Notes under the pieces: model-generated
Databases searched by the model: none
What the model was told of the DNA's origin: nothing
The model's input: only the letters and a program-made list of their open reading frames with translations
Shown: piece after piece, positions 47,691-60,083 of the stretch
Layout of the letters: each line of letters starts with the position of its first letter
Numbering within the stretch: position 1 is the first letter of the stretch
Origin: Atherinomorus stipes
Taxonomy: Eukaryota; Chordata; Actinopteri; Atheriniformes; Atherinidae
Reading direction: 5' to 3'
Assembly (NCBI GenBank): GCA_023101725.1
Contig: JALJCO010001015.1
Coordinates: forward strand, 1-64,000
Length of the DNA: 64,000 nt
Program-made: the position numbers and the translations under genes

Positions 47691-48295
47691 TTTTTGCCAA
47701 AGGGATGGTGGTGCATTGGCCGTCATACATCACCTTATATTAATGAAGTGTTTCTCTTTAATGTTGTGGTGATAAAAATCACTGGCTGGGTTAGACTAAT
47801 ATTCATTAAAACAAACAAAACAGAGGGCAATATTTTCTTTGATCTCTCCAAACAAGATAATTTACAGATTATATCTTTCAGGGAAAAGGAAATTAAAACC
47901 AGATTTTCCTTTTTGGCTGAATACATTGACTGTTCAGATGCTGCAATATTTAAATACAACAAATCAGATGCAAGCTTAGACCAAACAGCTAATGTGAAAT
48001 GATATGTTCTGGAAATTTCCATCAGGACATCAATGCAGTTACATCACTTGATGCATTTTGTAATGGAATAATATTATACTGGATTTTGTTCCAGCATTTA
48101 AACAGTACATTTGAAACCAGGCAGTAGGTCTCATCTGTACTATTAAAGTCATAAGAGAGGAATTAGGACACTAACTGCTTTAATGTTCTTTTTTATTAGT
48201 CCACTCAACTCTTTTATGACCCTCTGTGGTCTTATGTATAATCTTTCAAAGGTTACATCCTCAAACCAGGAACAGCCTGATGTGTGGTCAGTGTA

Positions 48296-48510
48296 GCAGG
48301 GATCAACTCCAGACCTCTTTAGCAGTGAAAATCAGAAAAGCAGATTTTCTTTGCTTCCCTGCTGCAACACAACTAACTTAAATTGATGGGTCATTATGAG
48401 ATCAGTGAATAATTTGAAAGCAAGCTGTTGGAGAACCATAACTTGAATCAAGTGTGTTGCAGCAGGGAAACTTTAAAAATCTGCAGAACTCTGGCTCAAA
48501 AGGTCAGAAA
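48296..48510. mobile_element. Foldback MITE, relative of the intron 3 element
   Basis: CAGGGATCAACTCCAGACCT with CTTCCCTGCTGCAACACAAC on the left, and GTGTTGCAGCAGGGAAACTT with CTGCAGAACTCTGGCTC on the right. It is older and more diverged than the copies at 34030 and 56410. Confidence 0.7.
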
Positions 48511-48529
48511 TGGGTGATTCTTGACTTAT

Positions 48530-49215
48530 TACACCTGTTTAACTGCTTGTTAACACAAATATCCAATCACATAGCAGCAATTTAATGCATTTAATCATGT
48601 AGACATGGAGAAAATGACTTGCTGAGGTTCAAAGCATCAGAATGAGGAAGAAAGATTTAAGTAACTTTGAATGTTGCATGGTTGTTGGTACCAGACGAGC
48701 TGGTACAAGTGTTTTTCACTGCTGATCTACTGGGGTTTTCACACACAACCATCTCTCAGGTATGCAGAATAGCATCTCTGAACACACAACACGTTCAACC
48801 TTGAAGCAGATGGGCGACAAGACCACACTGGGTGCCACTCCTGGCAGCTAAGAACAGGAAACTGAGGCTACAATTCACATAGACTCACCAAAACTGGACA
48901 AATAAAGATGGAAAAATGTTGGTGGTCTGATGAGTCTCCATTTCAGCTCCACATTCAGATACTAGGCTCAGAATATGGTGGAATGCTTGTCTAATGAGGA
49001 GGGGTAGCTCATTTCACAGCTTTAGAGCAGCAATTGAAAAAGCTCTATCTCCTCCAAGCTTTCATTTGGACCTTAATACCTCTGGAGTAGCAACTCAGCT
49101 GACCTGAGGCAATGAGCTGGAGAAGCTCAGAGAGATTAGGGGCCAGACTGTTAAAAGAATGGAACAAAATCTCAGAGGAATGTTTCCAAAAACTGACTGT
49201 AGGAATTAAGACAGT
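48530..49215 (+). pseudogene. Tc1-like transposase relic (family T2), split
   Basis: From ATG 48642 it reads MRKKDLSNFECCMVVGTRRA, then a stop. GGTATGCAGAATAGCATCTC, CCACACTGGGTGCCACTCCTG and CTGATGAGTCTCCATTTCAG follow in the expected order, and the carboxyl part resumes at 49165 (GAGGAATGTTTCCAAAAAC). Between 48985 and 49160 lies unrelated DNA that itself looks like a repeat (AGCAGCAATTGAAAAAGCTC). Confidence 0.75.
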
Positions 49216-49319
49216 TCTGGAGGTAAATGGGGTTCAAAGTACAACCCACAAGGTAGATCTAAAGGCTAGTTTATGTCTGTAAAGGGCTCTACGTAGTTTA
49301 GAGCCTCTACTTTATTCCC

Positions 49320-49925
49320 GGTTGCACAAAATATTTCTTAAGTGTCCGTCTCTCCATCAAGGGACAACAGAGACAGCAAGGGCTGTGATTGGTCTATTCC
49401 AATGTAAACACTGGCAGCGCCATTTTTAAAACACCGGCTAGCCTACGAAGAGTCATATTTTCTCGCAGATATGAGTCCAACTGAAGAACATTTGGTTGAA
49501 GAAGTGAGGAGATACCAAAATCTCTCTGTGGTCTCCATTTTTGCATCAAAAGTATCTCTGTTTCAATGTTATTCAGCCGCAGCAACAACAGTCTTTCTCT
49601 CTCGGACGCCATTGCTAAAAAAGAAAAAAAAGGGGAGGAAAGGGGGAGAGAAGAAAGAAGGCGGGAAGGGAAGAAAAAAAAAGAAAAGAGAAGGAAAGAA
49701 GGAAGAGGGAAGAACACTGTAACTGGAAGCAAAATAGCCTCTGAGGTTACCGACCATCGGCATATGAATAGACCAGTCTTGCGTAGTGACCCCTACTGAT
49801 CGGGCAGGAAATTGCACTGTGTATCTGGCACAATGACGGAGAAATACTGTATGAAGGCTCGAGGGGTCTCCATGGTTACGCAGTTGGATAACACATTACG
49901 TAGACGGAAAAGGATACTGTAGCCT
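49320..49925 (+). repeat. Possible Harbinger-type fragment with MADF-like start
   Basis: An ATG at 49471 opens MSPTEEHLVEEVRRYQNL, which resembles the start of MADF/Myb-like proteins carried by PIF/Harbinger transposons. The frame continues only into unrelated sequence and a purine-rich tract (49612-49715). Upstream TGATTGGTCTATTCCAATGT and downstream GGTCTCCATGGTTACGCAG could belong to the same element. Identification rests on one short motif. Confidence 0.35.
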
Positions 49926-51500
49926 TAATAAAAGCTGCAGATGAGAGTAGGTTTCTGTACAGTTCTTTGTAAATGCACCAAAAAACCTTCCTTGCATTTG
50001 AAATTCGGTACCAACACAAACAAACCAAAATAAATGCATAAATAAATAAAGCAGCCAGGTGTTCGAAGTCCCACTAAAGCTGAGATTTAGTAACTGATTT
50101 TTCAGTAATGATTTTTTTTTTTCCTGCATCTGATGTTCTGTTTGATGATTTAGATGATGGGATTGGGCCGAGGTAGATTTATATTGACAGGAGTGCAGTG
50201 AGGAGACATGTTGGACCCGCTGAGGCAGGAGGCTTTGAACAGGAAACAGACTGTCTCTCCTCATCTCCAGTGGGAGCTGAATGCAGAAGTTCAGCTGCAG
50301 TTTATGAATCAATAACATTTCACTGAAGGGTATATGAAAAGAGGCAGCAAAAGAAAGTAGACAAAGCAACCACAAAAACACTGAAACAACTACAAGTACC
50401 TGACAACATAACAAAATAACCTGAGATGCAAAACACACAAACAAATTCAAGGTGATGTCAGATTACTCGTTTTTGTGTTAAATAAAAAGCTCATGCGTGA
50501 GTAATCATAAGCTACTTTGATGTTGCTCTGAGGGTAGTTACAGAACGTGTTGCTGGTTACCATGGTGAAGGAGATACAACCAAGAGTAGACCTCTTTCTG
50601 TATCATCAGTGAAAATCCCTATAAATTATTAAGTTACAGGAATCGAGTCCCACATGCTTAGTTTCATGGTTACTTGTGAAAATAAGGGGATACTGCATCC
50701 ATCATTTCTGTTTTCCACCTGCAGATATTTAGATTACACACCATGACACAGAATGTGTGATAAAACAAAGCAAGTATATTAAAGGGTAAATGCATCATTG
50801 CAAAGAGAGATTTGATACAGATGGATACAGGTACTTTTCTCAGCCTGCAGGGAAGTATTTTAAATAATTTTTTAAGACAATAATCCTAAAATCTAATTAC
50901 AGTACTGACTTTTGAAAGCAATGTCACCCAAAACTGTAAGTATGACGAGCAAAATAGTCCCAAAAAGACAAAAAGAGACCTTAAAACGTGTTTTGAAAAA
51001 AGAAAAAGGAAAATGATAAATGGAAAAAAGCCTAGAAGCTCATAGAGACAAATAAACAGACAAAATATTCAGAAAGATGCTAAAGAGAACCATAAAGGTT
51101 TAAAATAAACGACCACCATATAGCTCATTTCATGCTAGTGATGTAAAATATGTGAATCTGTAGCCATATGTTAATAAATCACGGCCAAGGATTACTTATA
51201 CCTAAGAATGAAACAGTTTGTGTATATGTGTTATATTATGCAATGTCAATTGATCTCTTGGAATTAAGCGTAGGTCATAATTAGTAAGAGATATAGGAAT
51301 TAGACTTTCATGTAATTGATTTGACTGAGACCCACAGTTCAGTTCTGTATGGGACCATGAGTCCATTCGTTAGACAGTAATATAAAGTTGAGTGTCATCG
51401 GTATAACTATGATATTACATTTCCTTTATTTCCACACTCCAAGCTGGATAATTAAAGTGCATGTTTAATGTTCTTTATAATGGCAGAAAATCCTTCCCTG
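49926..51500. other. Gene-free stretch
   Basis: The minus-strand open frame at 49896-50450 (184 codons) is long, but hydrophobic segments are scattered without family pattern, so I do not call it. Nothing else is recognised. Confidence 0.4.
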
Positions 51501-51509
51501 AGATGAGGC

Positions 51510-54220
51510 GGTAACTGTTAGGTCTCTTAAGTTGAAAAGAACCAGGAAGTATTACTTAAAAAGGGACGGGGAGGGGGTAAAACTCTCGTTCACAATCACC
51601 GCACAGTTTTGGAGTCATGTGACCTCTGACGTCAGAGTAGGTAACGTCCTGTGAATTCCACTTACTGACCAATGCAAAACAATAACACATAAACGGCGAG
51701 ACAACAGCCGATTAGCAGCTAGACATCATCTTTCTGAACCTCACCTCTACAGCTGAGGCTGAACTCTCCCAGCCAGCACCTTTGTGATCGCCTCTAGAGA
51801 CGTCCTCTTCTCTGGACTGACTCGGCAACAGCGGGACGTAGAAACCAAAACGTTAGCTTAGCTTTAGCCGGCAACGCTGCTGACTTTCTGCAGGTTTCAG
51901 TGTTTGTTTGTCGCTGTTCCTCAAAAAATCAAAAGGTCAAAATCCAAGGGAGGGATCCACGAGGCCCGAACACATGAGCTGTGGCGAAACTGAAACGCTT
52001 TGCGTCCCATTGTTTTCCTACGGAGAGAGTGGTGTCACCCGGCTCACGAACCGGGGAGAGAGGAGATTCAGGGCTCTCGGGAGGGTTGTTTTCTCCCCCC
52101 CCGTTCAGCACAAAATCCTGGGAAAAGCGAGGGTTTCTGACCGCAGAGTAACTAGAAGAGGGAGGAAACCATCGTCCCTCCAGACTGAGCTCACGTTTAG
52201 CTTCCAGGACGGTCGATATCGGCTCCTTGGTCACTTTCAGCAGCTCGCTTAACTTTTCTCCACATTTGATCTCCAAAAATCTGTAAAAGCGCCATGTATG
52301 AGCCGTGAGACGGTGTTGCTGTTAGCAGAGACATCTGTGGACAGAGTAAGGGGAAAATGTCCTGCTACTGTGTGTTGTTGGGGTGTAAGGGAACGGGTTG
52401 TGGTAGGAAAAAACAGACGGAGCGAGCGGTTGGGGGGAAATTCATAATCCCTTCTCCATAAAGGAGATTTATCAGTAACAGTAGCAAAAACAAAAAAAAA
52501 AAAAAAAAAATAATAAGAGGGAGAAAAAATAAATAAAAAAAAGGGAAAAATTTTAAAGGGGGAAGAACGGAGGAGGGAAAAAGGTGCTCACACATCTCAA
52601 AAAAAACAAATAAAAAAACAAAGGAGATTAAATTTTTTTCCCACATTTTCATGTCTCTACATATATTATGTGGCCTTCGGCATTAAAGCTGTGATGAATG
52701 TCGTATTCAGAGTCGCCTCCTCCTGGTGTGATCCATGTTTTTATCAGTAGAGTCGCCTACCCTTACGTCACTTCCGGTTTGTTGTTGGGGGCACTGTTTT
52801 ACACGGAGTGACAGGAATTTTCTGTTATTTCCTGTCAGGAAAGGCCCGTCGGTCGAGTATTTGTACTTTTTTGCATTGGCAATGTTCAGTGTGGAGCTGA
52901 TACACAACCAGGGGCGCAGGATGGGGTGGGGAGGAGGGTAGGAAGATTCCAAGGGCCCATGACTGTGGGCGGCCCCAAAAGATGTGGAAATTATTAAACC
53001 TTTATTTCAGATAATATGTTTGTATACATTTCAAATAGAACAAGAAAATACATTAGTAGAATAAATTTCCTTCGTGTTCTCACTGATTTTTCAGCAGTAA
53101 ACAGCAACATAAAGCATGAATATATTGACCAATCCACACCCGTGAAAGTGCAAGAAATGGTTTGGTCCTCAGGAACTACCTCGGCGCATCAGTTCCCTGC
53201 CTGTCAGCAGCGGTTTGCTGGTATCAGGCCTTTATCGCTGCATGCACTTCATTTGACAGAGTGACAGCGAATGAAACGACTGACCAAGAAAATGAGTAAA
53301 TAAGCAGCAGTGTGAAAAAAATCCATCCGTGGACGAAGAATGCAGCGCCTCAAGAAATCAAAGTATGATTTTCAAATGAGAACAGAAAGAAAGGAGAAAG
53401 AGAAGAGACGAACGAAGCGTGAGCCAGTTTTTAAAGGAGTGATGACATAACAGTTAAAAACTAGTTTATGTTGTTGGCATTACTGCATATGTAAATACTC
53501 CAAAGAAAAAAACGGCATTTTTTACAGCGGAGTATTGTTTTGAAACGCCAGACCTCACTTCCTCAGTAATACAGTTGGGTCCGGTGATGATATGGAGCTT
53601 TACCCGGAGATCACGTTGACTTCATTTTGATTGGCTACACCTTATTTGGCTATGACCTTATTTGGAGAATCTAGGTCAAGCTGCGTTCGGAGTTTGCTAA
53701 AGGCTAACTGCTAGCAACATGGGCAGTTAGACAGTGTGAGCTACGTTTATCAGACAAGACAGCATTTAGAAAATAAATAAACTAACAGGTAATGACAAGG
53801 TTGTGGCCCCCTCCCTCAGTGTTGCTGCAGAAGTTTGCTTTTAAATCCATTTGTTTGAAAATCCAGACCTGACTGCAGAGAAGTTACTACTAGCTCCATA
53901 CATGCAGCTGAATCAGACAGGGAGGGGAGGGGGGAGCGGACGGTGCATAAACCGTTAGGGGGGGGGGGGGGGGGCGCTGTTTACTTGATAGTGTGCTCTT
54001 ATTGGAGCAATTAAATTACGTAGAATGATAGAACTACGTAGAATGATAGCCTGCTGTCTGGTTCAACTGTTTCTGAGCAGAGAGACAAAGCTGACAGACC
54101 ATAAACAGGAACTTTGATTCTCACTCTGGACATTCACATGGCCTCATCAGTGCACAATAGATCATATTATACACCGAAAACCCCAGAAAAGTGAAATTTG
54201 ATGTCATGGCACCTTTAAAG
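51510..54220 (+). mobile_element. Possible THAP-bearing DNA transposon remnant
   Basis: A CpG-rich 5' part (51600-52340) precedes ATG 52357, which reads MSCYCVLLGCKGTG and, after a gap, FIIPSP. The order Cys-Cys with a later F-x-x-P resembles a THAP zinc-finger start, found in P-element and Kolobok transposons. A stop follows within 40 codons, and an A-rich low-quality tract (52485-52650) interrupts. The right end may be near 54215, where CATGGCACCTTTAAAG occurs. Boundaries are uncertain. Confidence 0.35.
53957..53974. repeat. (G)n homopolymer
   Basis: A run of about 18 G. Confidence 0.9.
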
Positions 54221-56409
54221 AAAGGTTTGTTGCCTGAGTTGTTCAAATGAACCTGTTGAGTGAAATAAGCTAGCTATCTGCAGACTATTACAACTTAGTG
54301 CATCCTCCATAAGGTGGAAGTGGGATCACATGATTGATGATGCCGTGCGTCTTAAACGCACTACACAGTGATTTTCCCTCTTTTTTTCTTTCATTGTTTT
54401 TGTCAATCACTGATAATACAGTGTTCCAATTCATTCTGCATTCACAACATGAACTAGGTCACAAAAAACTGAAATTGTACATTTTTCATCTTTTATTGCA
54501 ATATGTGGGAAATCATTTTCCTTGAACCAAATTAGAAAAGTTTATAACAGATCAAGATACATTTTAACATAGAAACCTCATCTATTGAACTTATAAGTCT
54601 TCAGTTCCCGCTGATCTCATTGAGGAGACAGGAATTATCGCTCAAAGGAATAGGAATTCATTTAGATCAGTTTAAACCTGCAATTTATTTACATGTTCTG
54701 CACACGACTGAACCTGACAAGGTACAAAAGTCATTTTTTTATTTCACGATTGATGAGAGTAGATGGGGCTTATTACATGTAATTATTCCAGTGCCACGTT
54801 GGAATTACAAATGTTACCACTACTTGCAATTAGTTGCATTTCATAGCATTAAAACCAGAGTTGGTAAACCTTCTCAGAAACACTTTTTATTATACTGGGT
54901 GAAATGGTTCTTCCATCCTGACAGTAGTCAACACATCATGTATTCATAAAATGGAAGGAAAAAGTCAGATCTCTGTGAGAGCTGCAGTTCTGTAAAAACT
55001 CTGACCACCCCCCTGCCATTCACACTGAAAGGCAGGAATTGGTCATTTGCAACTTATAGAAAGAATGAATCAATGCCTTTATGTCTCATCTCTGTCCCTC
55101 CCTCTCTGTCCCCCTCCTGGCCTCCATGTGACCCACTCTAACTCTAACTCACTGTAAACAAATATAGCTAACGGACTGCTAACTGCTGCTGCGACAAAAC
55201 CCCCCAAACCAAACCAAAACAATAGATGAGGATTAAGTCTTGGAGGTTTTGACATTTGCAGTGTGGACTTTTTACCCCGCAGAAGGAGTTGGAGGTGAGT
55301 GGATTCATGCTTTTAAAAACGTGGTTTGTCAGCCGTTTACTATCAAGCTAACGAGCTATCCACTCGGCTATTATCGTTAACCTGCTCGTAAAACGTCGGT
55401 GCACATGTCCCTGCGCTCTGAAGGCGTGGTTTCGGGTGGTGTGTTTTTTTTTCTTTAAATGTAGCTTGCTTGAACCGTTTTTTCAACCAGCCAACCCTAG
55501 CTTTAAATTAACAATATTTTGATGAAAAAAGGAACGGAAACAACTAGTGATAAATGGACCCATTGGGAAAGCTGTGGTTGTAACTAAATTTCAAATATAC
55601 AGAAATGATTGAAATCAATTAATGTGACAGTGTGGGATTTTGTCACTATGCCTCCAGTTGATCATACACCCTGGCTACTTGGTTCCAGGGATATCCCTTT
55701 GGCTAAATGGTTAGCGTGCATGACTCTCCCCTGGGAGTCTGGGATCAAATCACCCGTGCCTTCCTTGTGTACCTGCAACATTCACCCACCTAAGGGTGGT
55801 TTTATGTTTTTAACCATGTTTTTGAATTCTGAGGACCAGGCTAAAAACTTACATTTCTTTCTTTTTAGCAAAAACAGAGCTTGAAGAGAGTCTGCTTACA
55901 TTCTAGTCAGTATCGTCACATTATTCATGCTGCCAAATTGATCAAGAACGCATAATCTTAGGGGAACTTCTGCATGTTTAATGATGCTTCCAACTTCTAG
56001 TGAGTCTTTAATTACATTTTCTCAAGTAAACACAGCGGCAGAGCAAGCTATCCTCACATGCTGGGATTTTTATGGAGTTTTTGGATGCAGGCATTAATGT
56101 GTGATCTATAATGCAGGTTCAAGGAGAAGGCAGCTCATAACTATCATTACTCTGGCACTTGGTGAGGGATTTAAGTGCTCTTAGACAATCATCAAATGCA
56201 GACATACTTTCAGTCATTTAAAAAGTCCTGGAAGAAATTACTTCAACCTTTTCCTAATTGCACTGCTGTCTGTTGTATTACTGTTTCATACATCTGCCGT
56301 CATGTACGTCCTGCAGTACAGTAAGTCTACCTGGTACAAAAGTTTACTGAGAGTGGATAGCTCGTAACTACGACAACAAAGAAAAAATTGCTCCAAGATT
56401 GTTGGACAA
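54221..56409. other. Gene-free stretch with a tRNA-like piece
   Basis: At 55688-55770, GGCTAAATGGTTAGCG resembles a pol III A box and GGGATCAAATC a B box 35-40 bases later, with a GACTC/GAGTC stem between. The acceptor stem is missing, so it is a tRNA-derived repeat rather than a tRNA gene. A splice-donor-like GAG/GTGAGT at 55292 has no supported exon. Confidence 0.4.
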
Positions 56410-56640
56410 CCTTTACACTCGGGTTGTCCAAGTCCAGTCCTCAAGAGCTCCTATCCTGCACATTTTGGGTCCATCCATTCTCTAACACACCTGAATCAAA
56501 TGAATGGCTCGTTAGGCCTCTGCAGAGCTGAATGACATGCACATGAGGGAATCAACCATTGATTCAGGTGTGTTGGGGAGGCTATGCTCTAAAAATTGCA
56601 GGAGAGTAGCTCTCGAGGACCAGACTTGGGCACCCCTGCT
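56410..56640. mobile_element. Foldback MITE, relative of the intron 3 element
   Basis: GGTTGTCCAAGTCCAGTCCTC at the left and GAGGACCAGACTTGGGCACCC at the right are inverted. CCTATCCTGCA and TAACACACCTGAATCAAATG are shared with the other members. Confidence 0.8.
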
Positions 56641-57016
56641 TTACAACAACAGCACAAAGATGTGCTGAAACTGGCCAAGAATATAACATCTAACCATACC
56701 GTGTACTGAACACAGAGCATAAGCTCCTACCATCTAGAAGATGATACCGGGTGCCAAAGTTCAATAATGTTAAGATAAGACTGAAAAAGGATTTTACTAA
56801 TGAGACAATAATAAAACTTAGAACTCTGAGGAACCCAGTCTGTGTATAGTCCATGATGTGTTATTTGTAAGTGAGCATTTGGGTGGATGGGGTGATGATG
56901 GTGGAATGAGGAAGATGATTTTATGTGTGCACTGTTTGGGTGTTGTCTTGTGTAAAACTGTGTATTGTTTGAGCATTTTTCTTTGAAAACAATTTGCTGA
57001 AATAATGCAAAAGTTG

Positions 57017-57547
57017 TCACATTACATCATAGCATGTCATATCATATCGTATCATACCATATCACACTGCATCACACCTTATCATACCTTATCATATCGT
57101 ATTGTATCTTATAACCGCGTTGCATCGTATTGTGTCGTATCGTATTTCATCGCTTCGCATTGTATCGTATCACACTGCATCACACCATAACATATCCTGT
57201 TGCATCTTGTCACCGCATTACATTGTATCGCATCGCATCGCATCATATGGCATTGTACCGACTTGTACCATATCGTATCATATCGCATCGTATCGTATCG
57301 TATTGTATCGCATCGTATCGTATCTCATTGTATCGTATCGCATCGTATCGTATCACACCGTATTGTATCACACCGTATCGTAGCACATTGTATCGTATCA
57401 CATTGTATTGTATCTCATTGCATTGTATCTCATTGCATCACATCACATCGTGTTGCATCGCATCACATCGTATCGTATTATATTGTATCATATTGATGGT
57501 ATGGTATGGTATCATATTGTAGGATATAGTATTGCATTGTATCGTTT
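57017..57547. repeat. GTATC-type pentanucleotide array, inverse of 46960-47690
   Basis: About 100 units of CGTAT/CATAT/CGCAT in a 5-base register. Read on the other strand, the units equal those of the array 10 kb upstream (ATACG). Open frames with SYRIVSY repeats in all three + frames are by-products. Confidence 0.93.
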
Positions 57548-58239
57548 TGATTGTACCTTATCATCATTTCTGAATTCTTTATGCGTGTTGGTGTATGTAT
57601 GTGTTTATTTAAAGAAGTGACTTATAGAGAAGTATTTAGCAGCCTACAACAAACAACCTGGAGTGAAAACACTTTATAATGTATCAGTTAGTATCAATTA
57701 GTATAAAAAGAAAATGCCCGAAGCATGAGTCGCTTAAATAATGACATACGTAATCCACTTGAATCCATAACATATTGCAATGATAATTACATGCATATTA
57801 AGAGTAGGTATCCTCTTCAGAGTCTTTGGTTTCATCTACCAGGACATGAAAACTAACAAAGAAACAAACAATTTGTCTGTGGTTCTTATCAGATTGTAAT
57901 TATTGTAACGAGCAACATGAGCCGTTTTCACACTTGCATTGCGGAATATTTGTGATAACGTCCATCTGCTCTTTAACCGGACTCATTGTGTCCCAGCCAT
58001 GTTCAGACATCAGGAAATGTTGCAGATAGGTCGATTGTCACATCAGAAACGACAGCCATCATTACATCATGTCTGGAACATTTTCTTGTGCGTTAATGGA
58101 ACATTTGTCTGAACACAAAAGGACAAAGTTCGCACTATTATCGCTTTCCAGAGCAAGTCTGAAAGGGGCTCCATTGACATATTACCCTGTTAATCTAAAG
58201 ATCTGGTCTTGACCCGGAAATTACAGGACCTGGACACCT
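57548..58239. other. Gene-free stretch
   Basis: Nothing recognised apart from a repeat-like piece beginning near 58080. Confidence 0.4.
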
Positions 58240-58500
58240 TTTAGTCATGGAGTGGACCACGAACCCCTCAGGATACAAAAGTGTCCTAAAGCCCAATTGG
58301 CTGAAATAGCCTCATACAGCAGGACGCTGATCCCAAACACAGCAGCAGATCTTCAACAAACTGAGAAAAGAAAAGAATAAAGATGTTGGCACAATCCAGT
58401 CAAAGTCCAGACCTCAATCTGGTTGAAATGCTGTGGTGGGACTTCAGAGAGCAGAACAGGGCAGGAATTTCATAACCATTAGCATTCTAACGGAAAACAA
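58240..58500 (+). mobile_element. Tc1-like relic, weak
   Basis: GTCCAGACCTCAATCTGGTT and GAAATGCTGTGGTGGGACTT resemble the SPDLNP..EMLW region of Tc1-like transposases. Upstream, CTGATCCCAAACACAGCAG resembles the DPKHTA segment. There is no continuous reading. Confidence 0.5.
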
Positions 58501-59800
58501 ACTCAAAACTGGGCAGGACAGTGTGGGATCTGCTTTTCTTCAACATTTGTCCTCCCCCCAATAGCCTGACTGGTTCCAGATAGACTGTTTGGGGTACCCT
58601 ATAAGGAGTGGTCACCCTTTGTTAGTGGGACTTCTTCATTGGCCATTAGAAGTTCACCAGATCAGTCTTTCTTTTTAGATGGGTAACCATTTTGTAAAAC
58701 TTCTTTTTTATAGTATCAAGCTCTGTCCTTTACCCTCAACCTATGTTTCACATCACCAACTAAACACCAGAAGATACTTAAAGAGCTTTTATTCCTTTTT
58801 CTCTCAATGACGAAAGCTGTAGAGGAGCGTCCATTCCCAACTATAAAATATGATCAATGACATGAGAAATGGTCATTTCATCAATTATGAATCAGGAGCA
58901 TAAATTCTTAATGTCAGCAACAGTTTCCTGTAACAAACAACAACATACCGTACATATGTATGTGATGAAATTCATGAATGTTTCATGCAGGAAGTGATAC
59001 CTGATCTCTGTGAGCTTTATTGCAATACAGATGCTACAAGCACAACAGAACATTGAAATGAAAGCAGAATGTTTTTTTTCACTTACTGGGCAATTTTGAA
59101 TAAACTAATGTGGCTGAAAGTCTGCGAATAATTCCAACAAATAACTATCTGCTGGTTATTTCTGCAGCAAAAACAGGTGAAATTCAGGTTACTTAAAGTC
59201 TGGTTGTGAGTGGCAATTTCTAGTTTGTAAAAACATCAAAGGTAAAAACATTTCCTTTTTTTCTTCCTTTAAAAAGAACATTTCAATTATCTTTCAGTGC
59301 AGCTTGATTGCTCTCAAACAGAAAAATGTTTCACTCCTTTATCTGCTCCTTTCTTCTGCTAGTTGGACGGCTTTTAAATTATGTGAATTCAATAGAGAAA
59401 ATGGAAAAAGTGACTGGAACAAAGAAGGGAGGAAAAAAAAAGAAGGAGGCTCTTGTATGGTCAAAGGTTTGAGCTCAACATGAATTCAAAGTGAGCCCCT
59501 TTTAAGAGAAACATGTAAGAGAGCTTGGGATGTAAGAGAAGTGCTTTGAATGTACAAGCTCAACCCCTACGCCTGCAAAATCTTTGCCTGGAGCAAATTT
59601 GCATTCTGATCAAGAAACGTCTTCGTATGTGGGAGGCACTGGCAAACATCCTGGTTTATGAACTGTCTGTCAGCTGCATGTGAAGCAGTAGATGCTTTTG
59701 CTACAGAAGCAGGGAGGGAAAAGCAAGAGAAGGGGTGGGAACCGCATGCAAACGCACCGACATCCTTCCGAGCCACAGAGAGGAAAACAAAGGAGAGAAA
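58501..59800. other. Gene-free stretch upstream of dpp10
   Basis: No repeat or exon recognised. Distal promoter elements of dpp10 may be here but cannot be pointed to. Confidence 0.4.
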
Positions 59801-59879
59801 ATAGATTGTTTAAATGTGTTGCTTCTGCTGGAGCTCCAGCAGCAGCGAGGAAGAGGATTTGTAGTGGAGAAAGCTCTGC

Positions 59880-60023
59880 AGGGTTTTAGATCTCTGTATT
59901 ATTAGCATCAGTTTCTGCTTTGGTCAGCTCAGGAGCGAGAAGCAGCTGCAGGAAGTCAGAGGAAACTTCAACACCGAGCTGCCCGTCCAGGATTCGATGA
60001 TTTAGTGAACCCGGGAAGCAAAG
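59880..60023 (+). promoter_or_regulatory. dpp10: dpp10 5' leader with a two-codon uORF
   Basis: GC content rises ahead of the start codon. Within it, ATG ATT TAG (59997-60005) makes a minimal upstream open frame ending 18 bases before the dpp10 ATG. The transcription start and promoter motifs cannot be set from sequence alone. Confidence 0.5.
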
Positions 60024-60083
60024 ATGAACCAAACCGCATCCGTCTCACATCAAATTGAGTGTCAGCCCTCAAAGGATAGCAAG
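60024..60083 (+). CDS. dpp10: dpp10 first coding exon, 'MNQTA' N-terminus (partial gene)
   Basis: Twenty codons read MNQTASVSHQIECQPSK and three more, then a strong donor AAG/GTAAGA in phase 0. From memory the human DPP10a N-terminus differs at only four positions and breaks at the same codon. DPP10 is a catalytically inactive dipeptidyl-peptidase-like type II membrane protein that binds Kv4 potassium channels and changes their gating; this exon is the cytosolic tip of one splice form. The MNQTA motif is known in DPP6a and DPP10a for speeding Kv4 inactivation. The residues after MNQTA fit DPP10 better than DPP6. The start has A at -3. The membrane segment and extracellular domain must lie beyond the window. 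Confidence 0.87.

Noticed and set aside
47150..47772. 188-codon and smaller frames with SYRI/ASHR repeats
   Set aside because: They come from the 5-base period of the array, which leaves all frames open when units lack stops.
49896..50450. 184-codon open frame on the minus strand
   Set aside because: No family motif, irregular composition and no splice or promoter context; considered accidental.
51908..52276. Overlapping 114- and 115-codon frames on both strands
   Set aside because: They lie in a GC-rich part of a probable transposon; open on both strands, as expected from composition, with no family motif.
46960..57547. CRISPR-like or satellite origin for the repeated arrays
   Set aside because: There is no repeat-spacer pattern; units are 5 bases long and contiguous.
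57005..57620. Frames of up to 130 codons rich in SYRIVSY
   Set aside because: Same artefact as in the other pentanucleotide array.
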